Positions 18,909 to 28,222 of a stretch of 64,000 nt of DNA are shown one piece after another (the first letter of the stretch is position 1; every line of letters begins with the position of its first letter). A program made the translations under genes and the position numbers. The stretch covers positions 1-64,000 of the forward strand of contig JAOAPY010000011.1 of the NCBI GenBank assembly GCA_025463135.1, in the 5' to 3' direction. Under the pieces are notes generated by a model. The model did not search any database. It was not told where the DNA came from and saw only the letters and a program-made list of their open reading frames with translations. The DNA is from Acidobacteriota bacterium. Lineage in GTDB: Bacteria > Acidobacteriota > Blastocatellia > Pyrinomonadales > Pyrinomonadaceae.

Positions 18909-20567
18909 ATGCTCAAAAAGCAGCGCATATATGGTCTGGGAATTTGGAGCCTGGGCCTTGGATATTTCCTTTTCTACACACCTTACAGTGGGTTGACGAA
19001 GGCCTTATCGAAGGGACTCCTGCCGGGAATAAGTGGGCCAGTAAAGGGGACGATCTTGCTGCCAGTTTCGGTGATGGCAGTGGTTGTAGGAATGCTTGGT
19101 TTCATCACCCTGATGAACTGGTGGAAATATGCCGGACGTCGTGAGTTCTTCGGTATCAGGATTCCATTCCCCCAGCGCCTGACATTCTTATCCGGGATCT
19201 GCCTGGCCATCATCATGGGAACAACAACCCTGGCTTTTACTCTTGAAGGAGTTTCAATTGTCCTGGTGTTGGTCTTATTGCGTGGGGGCGTGCTCATCAT
19301 CGCTCCCCTGGTCGACACGATAGCGAGGCGCCGCGTTCGTTGGTTCTCCTGGACAGCCATGTTGATAAGTCTCATGGCCGTTTCGCTTGTGCTTGCGGAT
19401 GCAGTTAATTACAGGCTGAGTATCGCCGCGATAGCGACTGTTGGAGCCTATCTCACCGCCTACTTTATTAAGTTTCACCTAATGACGAGACTCGCCAAAA
19501 CGGGCGACAAGAACGCAACATTGCGCTACTTCGTGGAAGAGCAGATGGTAGCTTCTCCTCTCTTACTGCTGGCGTTGGTGGCGCTGGCGTCCATTGGTAG
19601 CGGCGATACACTGATTGGGTTCCGACATGGTTTTACGACATTCCTCTTAAGCAAAGAGGCGTTGTTCGCCGTGATGATTGGTCTGCTATACGCCGGTCTG
19701 TGTGTCTGCACGACGTTGATCTTTCTCGATCGTCGGGAGAACACGTTCTGCGTACCTATGCACTGCGGCTCAAGTATGCTGTCAGGCCTTGCCGCCACCT
19801 ACATACTTAGCTTTGTCTACCATCAAAGCTCGACCAGCCAGCCTCAACTAATAAGCGCTGGCTTGATCGTTATGGCGCTCGGAGTTCTCTCCCCGCTCCA
19901 CCACTTCGAACGATTTCTCCAGAAGGTCAGGTCTTCACTCGCCAACATCTACGAACTGCTGCCGAGTTTTGGTGCCAGTTTTGAGAAACCCGACTCACTC
20001 ACGTTGAGCAGCGTGCAAGCCACCGTCGCGGAAAATGTTCAGTTCACTCAGAATGAATCCGGGGGGTTGGATCATTTCGCCAAACTGCGCGGTGGGTTCT
20101 TGTTCGTATGCAGCGGCAACACCTGTCGCTCACCCATTGCGGCGGCAATAGGTAACGTGGAGATCGCGGCGCGTTTGCAGATACCGTTAACAGCACTTGA
20201 TGCGACGAAGCTACCGGCGGTCAGTGCTGGGATCTCGGTCAGCGTTGGCGCGCCGATGACCACTGAGGCGCAAGAGGCATTGCGTCTTCTTGAGGTTCCC
20301 GTGATGTCTCATAGCGCGCAGAATTTGACCGTTGAATTGGCCCACGAGGTTGAAAAGATTTATTGTATGACTGAGGCCCATCGGAATGCGGTCATTGATC
20401 TGATTCCGGCGGCAGCTGCAAAAACACAATGCCTTGATCCAGACGGCGACGTTGAAGATCCCGTCGGGAGAGAGCTGGCAGCTTATGTCAATTGCGCGAC
20501 GCGCATTCATGGTTTGGTGCGCCTGCGATTCGATGAGATCGGTTTGCCGTATGGAGTAGCAAAGTAA
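18909..20567 (+). CDS. EamA-like membrane transporter fused to low-Mr tyrosine phosphatase
   Basis: 552 residues with an AGGAG site before the ATG. Residues 1 to ~345 form about ten hydrophobic segments, like drug/metabolite transporters; the last ~160 residues are a low-molecular-weight protein tyrosine phosphatase with the P-loop FVCSGNTCRSP (CX5R, Cys near 400) and a C-terminal Asp-Pro (DVEDPVG) that matches the general-acid loop. Such a fusion is unusual: the phosphatase would sit at the cytoplasmic face of the carrier. Context with opine-type enzymes suggests export or import of a small amine-containing product, controlled by or coupled to dephosphorylation. Direct evidence for substrate is absent. 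Confidence 0.75.
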   Translation: MLKKQRIYGLGIWSLGLGYFLFYTPYSGLTKALSKGLLPGISGPVKGTILLPVSVMAVVVGMLGFITLMNWWKYAGRREFFGIRIPFPQRLTFLSGICLAIIMGTTTLAFTLEGVSIVLVLVLLRGGVLIIAPLVDTIARRRVRWFSWTAMLISLMAVSLVLADAVNYRLSIAAIATVGAYLTAYFIKFHLMTRLAKTGDKNATLRYFVEEQMVASPLLLLALVALASIGSGDTLIGFRHGFTTFLLSKEALFAVMIGLLYAGLCVCTTLIFLDRRENTFCVPMHCGSSMLSGLAATYILSFVYHQSSTSQPQLISAGLIVMALGVLSPLHHFERFLQKVRSSLANIYELLPSFGASFEKPDSLTLSSVQATVAENVQFTQNESGGLDHFAKLRGGFLFVCSGNTCRSPIAAAIGNVEIAARLQIPLTALDATKLPAVSAGISVSVGAPMTTEAQEALRLLEVPVMSHSAQNLTVELAHEVEKIYCMTEAHRNAVIDLIPAAAAKTQCLDPDGDVEDPVGRELAAYVNCATRIHGLVRLRFDEIGLPYGVAK

Positions 20568-20655
20568 AGTCGAATTTTGATAGAACTCGTTACCTTTCAT
20601 TTCTCCCTCCAACCTGGCCCTGTAAGTGAACGCCGCCGCAAGGATGCTGGTGGAA

Positions 20656-20890
20656 GTTGGCACACATTTGGCTCCAGGGGTTTAGCCCTCAAGGAGCTAA
20701 GTCCTTAACTCTCAGCCTTTCCTGAGGCAACATTGCCGGCATGCCTTTGTGTTGCCAGCCAAGTCGGTTTCGGAGGCGAGTCTCGCTGCCCCGGTTTCAG
20801 TCAGTTTTTGTTGCGTTTAAGTTTATTAGACACCAACGAGTTTCATAGGCGGAGTTGGGTTGTCACACAAACAGTCTCACATCCAACTCG
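20656..20890. repeat. Diverged ~220-bp intergenic repeat, copy 2
   Basis: Second copy of the block at 6424-6650, sharing CTAAGTCCTT, GGCATGCCTTTGTGTTGCCA, GTTTCAGT, GTTTATTAGACACCAACGAG and TTG(T/G)CACACA. The minus-strand tail peptide (...RLGWQHKG..., ...MLPQERLRV..., KDLAP then stop) is conserved at protein level, with changes such as R/K, V/I and G/D. No tRNA fragment is beside this copy. It fills most of the 20568-20932 gap. Confidence 0.5.
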
Positions 20891-20932
20891 GGAAAACACC
20901 ATGACTTTGCTTGCATATTCCGGTAGAGTGAA

Positions 20933-23002
20933 GTGGGCGGAGAATCTTTCGTGGAGAGTAGATTTAGTACGGAAGGGCCGCGCATTTCCAAGGCGAAGCT
21001 CTTCATGCCCTATATGGGAGATTTGTTGGCCACAAAGTCTCTCAAGCGCAACGTCGGTGTCGAGTTTAATGAGAATTATGTCGACCTGCTTTACCGGATG
21101 GAGCGAAGGGATTTGGGCCTTTATCTCTTCGATCAAAACAACCGGCCGGTGCGTGATGTGAAAGGTCGCATCGTTAGCCTCGAGAGTTCTTGGGGCAGGT
21201 CCGAAGCTCGCGAACTGGCGCGTAGCGACCGGCGTTGGGAGGCGCTGCTGCGTAACAACGACTGCCAGCTTGGTCTCGCCGAACGTCCGCGCGACTCAAT
21301 GCTGTTCAACGCCATAAAGGAAGCGCTTCAGCCGGAGAGCTTGTACGAGGCCCAGCTAATTCCGTTGCTGTTGCATGATGATTTTGCAGGATACAGTAAC
21401 GCGGTCATTAGCGGCCCCACCGGCGTGCTGGGCGGTTGGCATATACACGATGCAGGGAACGATGAGGGGCCTTCGCGCTGGGAGATCGCCTCGGAGAAAT
21501 CTTCGGCGAACCTTTTCCTCACCCAAACCTCTCGGTTGTGGGAAGGAAAGACCGGCTCGAGCGTTCCCGTAAAATCCGAGACGCTGTTGGTGTTTCAAGA
21601 GATGGCCCAGCCCAGTCCATGGACCGACTACCGGCTCAGCCTTTACTTGCGGCGCGGCGCGGGCCAGATCATCGGTATTGTCTTTCGTTTTCGCGATGAT
21701 AACAATCATTATCGCTGGACCCTGGATAACAGTGCTACACATCAACTCGTCCGACTTGTCGATGGCGCACACGAGATTCTCACCCAGGGAAAGGCCGTTG
21801 TGAACAACGAACAGGATGTGCTGCTCACGATCGAAGCCGTAGGAGATCAGCTACGCGGATACCTTGACGAAAGACCTCTCTTTGACTTGACGGACGGATC
21901 TCTTGGCAGCGGAACAATAGGTCTTTATTGCCGAAACAATCCGGACGCGCGATTCGCCGACGTCCGGGTAGAGGATCTTCGGCCGGCCGCGCCCGTAGCG
22001 TATCGCTTTCAGTTCGTCACCTCACGCTTTACAAACTTCTTCCATCACCTGCATAGCTATCAGGATGAGACGTGGCGCGTCGCCGTTGTCGGACTGGAAG
22101 GTGCTGGTCCGGCTCTGCGTAAAGCGGCGAGCCCGTCCGCGCCAGTCACCGACGACGAAGTGCGAGCCTACGAAGCATTGGCGACGTCTGTGCTGGGCCC
22201 GGCTGCGAGACATAATCCTCCTGAAGTGCAGGTTACTCGCGTCGATGTTGAAGGTGCGCCGCTGGCTTTCCTGGTGCAGAGTCCTGAGCCGATTGATTGG
22301 CTTCGGACAGAAATTGCTTTATCGCGAACGAGTCTTGCGCGCACAGAGCCGGCGCTGCCCGGCAAGATCAAGCTCGCGGCGGTGAACTTCGCCGCAAACA
22401 GGATCGATGTTGACTCCGTCGTTTTGGCCTTACGGGAACCGATAAATCTGAGCGGATACCGAATTGAGAGCCGGCTAGTAACGTGGCCGATCAATCTGGA
22501 AAGCGGGCTGGTGATTGATGCCCAAACAATTTCAGGAGACGAGCTTTCGCAGCAGGCCTGGACAACCTGCCGCGAATTTGGAGCGGAGCAAAACCTGGCC
22601 GCCGGCAGAATTCTGTTCGCTTCCGCCGAACCATCAGCCTCAGGGCATTTAACAGGTCTTGATGCAGGCAAAGTAGATTTCGCCAGACGCATTTTTTACA
22701 GCGTCGAATTGCGTCTGGTCGCTCCCGGCGGAGAGATTGTGCACGCACGGCATTTCCTTCCTGACGACGACTATCTTAATGAAGATGTGAATTTCTTGCG
22801 CAAAGCTGACGGGACAGGATTCTTCATGGTCAAACTTGATAGCGGTTTTAGTGTGATTCCGTTTCCGCTAGCCCAATATCGTTTGAAGTTAACGTATCAT
22901 CGCAATAATAGAACCCGAGTCGCTGCGAGCCGGATTTGCAGCGAGGCAGGGAGCGACGCCGACGAGCGGGTCACGTTGGATATTCCCCTGCAGACTCAAT
23001 GA
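20933..23002 (+). CDS. Large hypothetical protein with LamG/DUF1080-like domain
   Basis: 689 residues from a GTG start that has no good ribosome-binding site; the region just upstream is the 220-bp repeat, so the native 5' end may have been removed. Residues ~165-340 look like a concanavalin-type beta-sandwich (DYRLSLYLRRGAGQIIGIVFRF, LDERPLFDLTDGSLGSGTIG). The remainder, including NVGVEFNENYVDLLYRM and a C-terminal beta-rich part, matches nothing I know. No signal peptide is seen at this start. The product could be an extracellular or structural protein; its role is unknown. Confidence 0.6.
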   Translation: MGGESFVESRFSTEGPRISKAKLFMPYMGDLLATKSLKRNVGVEFNENYVDLLYRMERRDLGLYLFDQNNRPVRDVKGRIVSLESSWGRSEARELARSDRRWEALLRNNDCQLGLAERPRDSMLFNAIKEALQPESLYEAQLIPLLLHDDFAGYSNAVISGPTGVLGGWHIHDAGNDEGPSRWEIASEKSSANLFLTQTSRLWEGKTGSSVPVKSETLLVFQEMAQPSPWTDYRLSLYLRRGAGQIIGIVFRFRDDNNHYRWTLDNSATHQLVRLVDGAHEILTQGKAVVNNEQDVLLTIEAVGDQLRGYLDERPLFDLTDGSLGSGTIGLYCRNNPDARFADVRVEDLRPAAPVAYRFQFVTSRFTNFFHHLHSYQDETWRVAVVGLEGAGPALRKAASPSAPVTDDEVRAYEALATSVLGPAARHNPPEVQVTRVDVEGAPLAFLVQSPEPIDWLRTEIALSRTSLARTEPALPGKIKLAAVNFAANRIDVDSVVLALREPINLSGYRIESRLVTWPINLESGLVIDAQTISGDELSQQAWTTCREFGAEQNLAAGRILFASAEPSASGHLTGLDAGKVDFARRIFYSVELRLVAPGGEIVHARHFLPDDDYLNEDVNFLRKADGTGFFMVKLDSGFSVIPFPLAQYRLKLTYHRNNRTRVAASRICSEAGSDADERVTLDIPLQTQ

Positions 23003-23311
23003 CTGACGTCGTCTCCTGACCATCAGACAGATCGTCGTGCGGCTCTTTCCTTGTATCACTCTTGTATCACTACCAGTCGAGATTGACCCGAATTTAGCCG
23101 ATCACACGCACACTTGAACTGCCACAAAATATCGGAAATAATGCACCGGCGAACATTTCGGAAGTTGCGTGAAGAGCCTTACGAGTATCTTTCGTACCTG
23201 GAGCTTCATTCATTCCACCAAACGCAAATCCCGTTGCTTCCCTTTGTTGGGTAAACCTTGTCTTGCTTTTCCGCACGTGGGCTGCAAGGAAATAAATCAA
23301 AACGCGCACAT
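23003..23311. other. Intergenic region with a short repeat shared with 30.3 kb
   Basis: No gene. The segment near 23047-23095 (ATCACTCTTGTATCACTACC and then CCGAATTT) resembles 30340-30385 (TCACTCTCGGTTCACTACC and CCGAATTT), which lies just left of the tRNA-Cys fragment. On the minus strand both can encode G-S-(D/E)-x-R-V-x-Q, so they may be tails of decayed mobile genes. Confidence 0.3.
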
Positions 23312-26002
23312 TCACGTCAGTCCAACGCGCTTTAGCATGACGTCAAAGCGCGGGTCGCCGCGCAATGAATCAAGATCCGGCCCAACCTGAAGATATGACA
23401 CTACCCACTCGCGTCGCTTATATGCTTTTTCCAAAAATTCAAACGCTTTGTCCTTATTCCCTACTTGCGCATTCAGGGACGCGAGGTCGCCAAATCCCAA
23501 ATTACTCTTCTCCCCGTTCCTGATTTGCTCACGCAAGACTCCCTGCCAGCCCGATGTGTCATACGCCTTTTTGAAGCGTTGAACGGTTTCATTGTCTGTT
23601 TTCTGCATCGCCTGAAATTTCATAAACCATTCAAAGGTTTCCGAATAATTTCCCTGCATTTTCAAAGAATTCCAGAGCCAAAAGTAAGCGGTGCCAAAAT
23701 TAGGATCCATTGCAATTACTCGTTTCAGTTGCGTGACAGCTTCCGGATAGCGTCGAGCATAATACAAGGCGACTCCATAATTTCGCTGGTTAAAAAGCGA
23801 CGTCGGCTCAAGGTCAATCGCGGTCTTAACTTCGGCAATTGCATCGTCAAAGCGTCCGCGCCCGATCAGGTAACGCGAATAAATCTGATGAGCCAAAGGA
23901 GAATCCGGGTCCAGCTCGAGTGCGCGTTCGCATTCCCGCTCCGCTCCGGCCAAGTCAAATTCGTAATACATTTTGTTCTCGCACAAAGCGCTGTGCGCGT
24001 CAGGCAGATTTTCATTCAACGCCAAGGACTTATTTATTGCTTCGATTGATTCTTGATACTCCTCCTGAATACTGGTGTCGCGGTCGGAGTGTAAGAGATT
24101 AGCAACAGAGCGATGCGCGTGTGCCTTGCCGGCCCAAGCCAGCGCGTAATTCGGGTCTAGACGAACAGCTTGCTCCAAGACTTCAACCGCTTTCCGCGCG
24201 TCCCCCAAGGTCCTCTTGTCATACAGATACATACCCTGCAAATAGAGCCGATAAGCTTCTTCATTAGTCGTCCCGCGCTTTGAGGATGGTCTGCTTGAGG
24301 TGGTCACAAATCGCGCCAGCAAGATGTTCCCTACCTCACCTGCGATTGCGTCCTGCATCGCAAAGACATCCGCTACATCCTTTTCGCTCTCATAAGTTCC
24401 CTCGATCTGCCGGTTGGCAACATTGAAGAGCTGTGCGGTAATGCGAATCTTCCCGCCGGCCAATTGATAATTCGACGCGAGCACGTAGTCGACTTGTTGC
24501 TCACGACCGGCCGCGAGTGGGTCTTGCTCGATCGCTACGTACTTGCGGGTGGCACTCAAGGGGCGGACGACGAATCCTTTCATCGAGCTAAGTTTGAGAA
24601 TCAAGGAATCAGCGATGCCGATTTCGTAAATATCATCACGGTTCGCTGTGTTAATTGGTTTTACCGGAAGGACGGCAATGGAGGTCTTGCCGCCTGCATT
24701 CGAAGCGGCGTTTCTCGCATCGAAGAAATGATCGCCAAGTCCGATTGCGCCGACGAACAATGCGACCAGCGCGAAAGCGGCGAGCGATTTATGTTGTGCG
24801 AATCTCTGTGAAAAACTGTATAGCGTTTTGAGGACTTGTTTGCCGACATCGCGCGCTGTAGCTTGCAAGACATCAGTTGCGGTTCCACTGTCAGGCGAAT
24901 GCGGCCTTGCCGGGTTTTGTTCCAACGTCGGACTAGTGCGCAAATCCTTCAGGTCCGTGAGAATGTCAGTCATCGTTTGATAACGCTCGTCTTTGTTCTT
25001 ACCGAGCATCTTGGAAACGATACGTGTAAGTTCCTTCGGTACATTGGCGGCCAGACGCGAAAGCGGTTGTGGTTCGGCGCTTATCAGATTGGCGAAGGTT
25101 TCTGACCTCGAATCTCCCGCAAACGGAGTCCGGCCCGCGAGCGTTTCATAAATCACTACGCCCAGACTGAAAATGTCCGTACGCTCGTCGATCTTTTCGC
25201 CTTTCGCCTGTTCGGGCGACATATAATTGACAGTTCCACAGATCAAGCCTTCCGCCGTCTGATTTTGCTTGCCAGTTGATTCTTCCAAATCAAGAAAGGA
25301 CTGACTCTTCTTCTCGACAAGTTTCGCCAAACCGAAGTCCACGACTTTTACATAACCATCAGGGCGAATCATTAAGTTTTCGGGTTTGATGTCGCGGTGC
25401 ACAATCCCCACGGCGTGTGCCGCCGCGAGGGCCGAGGTGATTTGAATGGCAACGTCCTTCACTTCATCGATGTTCATCCCGGAAGTGGACAAGTGCTGTC
25501 GCAGGGTCTCACCATCAACGAACTCGGTGGCGATGAAGCGATGTCCGTCAACTTCGCCAATTTCGTAAACGGTAAGAATATTCGGATGGTTCAGGGCAGA
25601 AGCCATGCGCGCTTCCGATTCAAGGCGCCACAACCTGTCTTTGTCGCTAGTGAGATGAGACGGAAGAAATTTGAGAGCGACTTTGCGCTCGAGTTTGGTA
25701 TCACGCGCGAGATAAACTTCACCCATGCCGCTCACGGCGAGCCGCGAGATGATTTGATAGTGACTGATCAGTTGTCCGGCCGTCACTCGGGGCTGGGCGC
25801 GTGCCAGAGTTTCGACGAATTCACCAATAGCCGGTCGCTCGAGAAATGCTGACTCGTATGAATCCAGCAACGATTCAACCTCAAGATAAAGAACCTCATC
25901 GTCTGAACAGACCGCAGACAAGAACGCGGCGCGCTCGTGCGGCGGGTGCTGGATCGCCGCATCCAAAATCTCTTTTACCTGTGGCCAGCGTTCCGGATCC
26001 AT
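23312..26002 (-). CDS. Membrane Ser/Thr protein kinase with C-terminal TPR repeats
   Basis: 896 residues. An N-terminal ~80-residue segment (DPERWPQVKEILDAAI) precedes a Hanks-type kinase domain (about 80-345) with VALKFLP, catalytic HRDIKPEN near 200, DFGLAKL near 221 and GTVNYMSPEQA. One membrane segment lies near 405-425 (ALVALFVGAIGLG), followed by an extracytoplasmic region with several TPR units (for example NYALAWAGKAHAHRSVANLL, NFGTAYFWLWNSLKMQGNY). It starts 6 bp after the ECF sigma gene and is co-transcribed with it, a pairing common in Acidobacteria. Its signal and targets are unknown. Confidence 0.9.
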   Translation of the reverse strand: MDPERWPQVKEILDAAIQHPPHERAAFLSAVCSDDEVLYLEVESLLDSYESAFLERPAIGEFVETLARAQPRVTAGQLISHYQIISRLAVSGMGEVYLARDTKLERKVALKFLPSHLTSDKDRLWRLESEARMASALNHPNILTVYEIGEVDGHRFIATEFVDGETLRQHLSTSGMNIDEVKDVAIQITSALAAAHAVGIVHRDIKPENLMIRPDGYVKVVDFGLAKLVEKKSQSFLDLEESTGKQNQTAEGLICGTVNYMSPEQAKGEKIDERTDIFSLGVVIYETLAGRTPFAGDSRSETFANLISAEPQPLSRLAANVPKELTRIVSKMLGKNKDERYQTMTDILTDLKDLRTSPTLEQNPARPHSPDSGTATDVLQATARDVGKQVLKTLYSFSQRFAQHKSLAAFALVALFVGAIGLGDHFFDARNAASNAGGKTSIAVLPVKPINTANRDDIYEIGIADSLILKLSSMKGFVVRPLSATRKYVAIEQDPLAAGREQQVDYVLASNYQLAGGKIRITAQLFNVANRQIEGTYESEKDVADVFAMQDAIAGEVGNILLARFVTTSSRPSSKRGTTNEEAYRLYLQGMYLYDKRTLGDARKAVEVLEQAVRLDPNYALAWAGKAHAHRSVANLLHSDRDTSIQEEYQESIEAINKSLALNENLPDAHSALCENKMYYEFDLAGAERECERALELDPDSPLAHQIYSRYLIGRGRFDDAIAEVKTAIDLEPTSLFNQRNYGVALYYARRYPEAVTQLKRVIAMDPNFGTAYFWLWNSLKMQGNYSETFEWFMKFQAMQKTDNETVQRFKKAYDTSGWQGVLREQIRNGEKSNLGFGDLASLNAQVGNKDKAFEFLEKAYKRREWVVSYLQVGPDLDSLRGDPRFDVMLKRVGLT

Positions 26003-26008
26003 CTGGTG

Positions 26009-26584
26009 TTATCGTCTTAGCTCGCGACCTAACCAGGCCTTTGCCGTCGTCCAGTCGCGTTTCACCGTAGCGGAAGAGATGCCAAGCGCAGCCGCGGTCT
26101 CTTCAATGTCGAGCCCGCCAAGATATCGCATTTCCACTACGCGGCTCTGCTGTTCATCAATAGCTGCAAGACGCGTTAACGCTTCATCCAGGGCAAGCAG
26201 ATCGACGTCAGATTCTTCCGTCGCCACGAGTTCGGCTTTTGAGAGAGATAATCTGAGAGCCTCGCCGCCGCGCTTCGCTCTATGCTTTGCTCGCGCGTAA
26301 TCGACCAATATGTGACGCATCAATTGGGCCGAGAGAGCGAAGAAGTGCGCGCGATTCTCCCATTCGACCCCTGCTTGCGCGGCTAACTTTAGGTAAGCCT
26401 CGTGAATTAGATCGGTGGTTTGCAGCGTGTGCCCCGTGCGCTCATGTCGCAAGCACCGGTGAGCCTGCCGGTGCAACTCGTCATAAACCAGCGGCAAGAG
26501 GTTGTTTAGCGCTTGCGTATCACCATCGCTCCAGGCACGGAGCATTAGTGAGATTTCGTGGGCCTGAGTAGGAGAGTTGGCCAT
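26009..26584 (-). CDS. ECF sigma factor paired with the Ser/Thr kinase
   Basis: 191 residues with sigma region 2 (LLPLVYDELHRQAHRCLRHE ... DLIHEAYLKL) and region 4 (RVVEMRYLGGLDIEETAAAL, then GISSATVKRDWTTAKAWL). It fits the acidobacterial/planctomycete ECF group that is typically encoded next to Ser/Thr kinases, where kinase activity is thought to replace an anti-sigma factor. No anti-sigma gene is adjacent. It is the first gene of a leftward operon with the kinase. Confidence 0.9.
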   Translation of the reverse strand: MANSPTQAHEISLMLRAWSDGDTQALNNLLPLVYDELHRQAHRCLRHERTGHTLQTTDLIHEAYLKLAAQAGVEWENRAHFFALSAQLMRHILVDYARAKHRAKRGGEALRLSLSKAELVATEESDVDLLALDEALTRLAAIDEQQSRVVEMRYLGGLDIEETAAALGISSATVKRDWTTAKAWLGRELRR

Positions 26585-26830
26585 AGCGTTCTGGATGTGT
26601 GCGGTCGCTTGCGCCGAGCATAGGAGCGCGTGGCATCCGTGTCAACGATTCTGAGTTATGCATCAAGAGATCGTGTTTCCCTGCCAAATTGCCGTCGAGG
26701 CGTCTTGAGCTATTTCTTTTGGCAATCTCGCTTATCAAAATAGGGAGTCTAAATGGCGGCGCCTATCGCTTAGCTGGCGGGCCCTTCCAAGTCGCTCGCT
26801 TCCGAAGCTCAAATTGAAAGGATGAAGACG

Positions 26831-28162
26831 ATGAACCTCTCAAGCCAAAAATTAATTGCCGCACTACTGACCGGTCTCATACTCGTCGCCCTTGCGGCGT
26901 CGCCCGGTCCAGTGCAATCTCAGAATCCAACGCCGGCGGACATCACTTCAGAACCGATCAAGGCAAAGATCGATCGCTCCTTGATACAGATCAACAAACG
27001 TCCGCCGATTCAATGCAAAGAGTTCCAATTGCTGGACCCTTCGACCGGTAAAGCCTTTCCCCCGGGAACCATCCTGCACCTGCGAACCGGCAAGACAATA
27101 CGCGCAGATGAATACGGTGCCCTGCTCAAGGAACTGAACCAGAAACTATGCAAATCGGGCCAAACGCTCAACGACCCAACACCGATTCAAATAACGACTG
27201 TCGTGCCCCGCACGTCCCTCCAGAAACAAGCGCAAGCGTTGCGCGCCGCAACCCTGCCGAACTCGATGTTTCGGCCTTTGGATCTTCGGTCGGTCGAACA
27301 AGACCAATTCCGGATGATTGCAACCCCGACCCACATAAGGCCGGATATCGTTTTAAACTATCCGGTGGTACCTCTTCATTGGAACAAAGACTGGAGCTAC
27401 GCCCTGGGAGATTCAAGTACCTTCTCCACCTTCATCAAAGGAAATATCGGACTCAACGGAAGCCGGGACCTCATCACCATCGATGGCGAGGTGAATGCAG
27501 GCTGCGCGATGTTCAGTAACTCCTTCGGCTTGCTGCGCGTGACAACCGACTTGAATGCGCCCCGCTCCGGCACCATGAACGCGAGGGTAGATGTGACGCT
27601 CGCCGGTGTTACCGTATACAACCTCAATCAAAACACGACCACAAGCTGGTCCAAGACCGACTCGTTGCAAAGGACGCTCGACAAGAGCCTATCCATTCCG
27701 TTTCCAGGAGGACCCATTCCGGCCAGCCTGAAGTTAGGTATTCACGGCTCCGCTGGAGTTTCGTACGGGGTTGCCGTAGCCCCGATTCGGGCCAGCGCAC
27801 ACGTTGCTCCGTTCGTTCACACCAATGCTTATGCGCAGTTCGGATTGGATCTGGGTATTTTCGGGGCCGGCGTGGAAGGCAATTTGACGATCCTGAATAC
27901 CGAGGGAAATTTGGCCGGGGACGTGTCTATTGATTCAGATAACACGGGCCTCTATTACAAATGGAATGATTCGTACTGCCAGAGTCTGGATATGTTGAGT
28001 GGCAAACTAAGCGCCTACGTTTTTGTCGACTACCTGATAGGGGAACACAAGTGGAACTGGGACATCTTTGCGTGGACCGGCTTCAGGACCAACGGATGCG
28101 CCTTCAACGACTCTAAAACTCTGTATCTAGACGCACGACTGAACACGACTAACAAGCAATAA
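26831..28162 (+). CDS. Secreted hypothetical protein, beta-rich
   Basis: About 443 residues. I prefer the ATG at 26831 (AAAGGA eight bases upstream) over the ATG at 26822. A clear signal peptide (KLIAALLTGLILVALAASPG) is followed by a Pro-rich linker and a long beta-rich domain with repeated Gly/Ser motifs (SIPFPGGPIPASLKLGIHG, FGLDLGIFGAGVEGNLTIL). I know no family. It is followed after 60 bp by the vitellogenin-like lipoprotein gene on the same strand, so both are probably exported together and may act on lipid. Confidence 0.7.
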   Translation: MNLSSQKLIAALLTGLILVALAASPGPVQSQNPTPADITSEPIKAKIDRSLIQINKRPPIQCKEFQLLDPSTGKAFPPGTILHLRTGKTIRADEYGALLKELNQKLCKSGQTLNDPTPIQITTVVPRTSLQKQAQALRAATLPNSMFRPLDLRSVEQDQFRMIATPTHIRPDIVLNYPVVPLHWNKDWSYALGDSSTFSTFIKGNIGLNGSRDLITIDGEVNAGCAMFSNSFGLLRVTTDLNAPRSGTMNARVDVTLAGVTVYNLNQNTTTSWSKTDSLQRTLDKSLSIPFPGGPIPASLKLGIHGSAGVSYGVAVAPIRASAHVAPFVHTNAYAQFGLDLGIFGAGVEGNLTILNTEGNLAGDVSIDSDNTGLYYKWNDSYCQSLDMLSGKLSAYVFVDYLIGEHKWNWDIFAWTGFRTNGCAFNDSKTLYLDARLNTTNKQ

Positions 28163-28222
28163 GGGCAGCCTCACAATCATTGCTATCGAATTGCGGGATT
28201 GACTTCGGAATGGAGGTTGACA

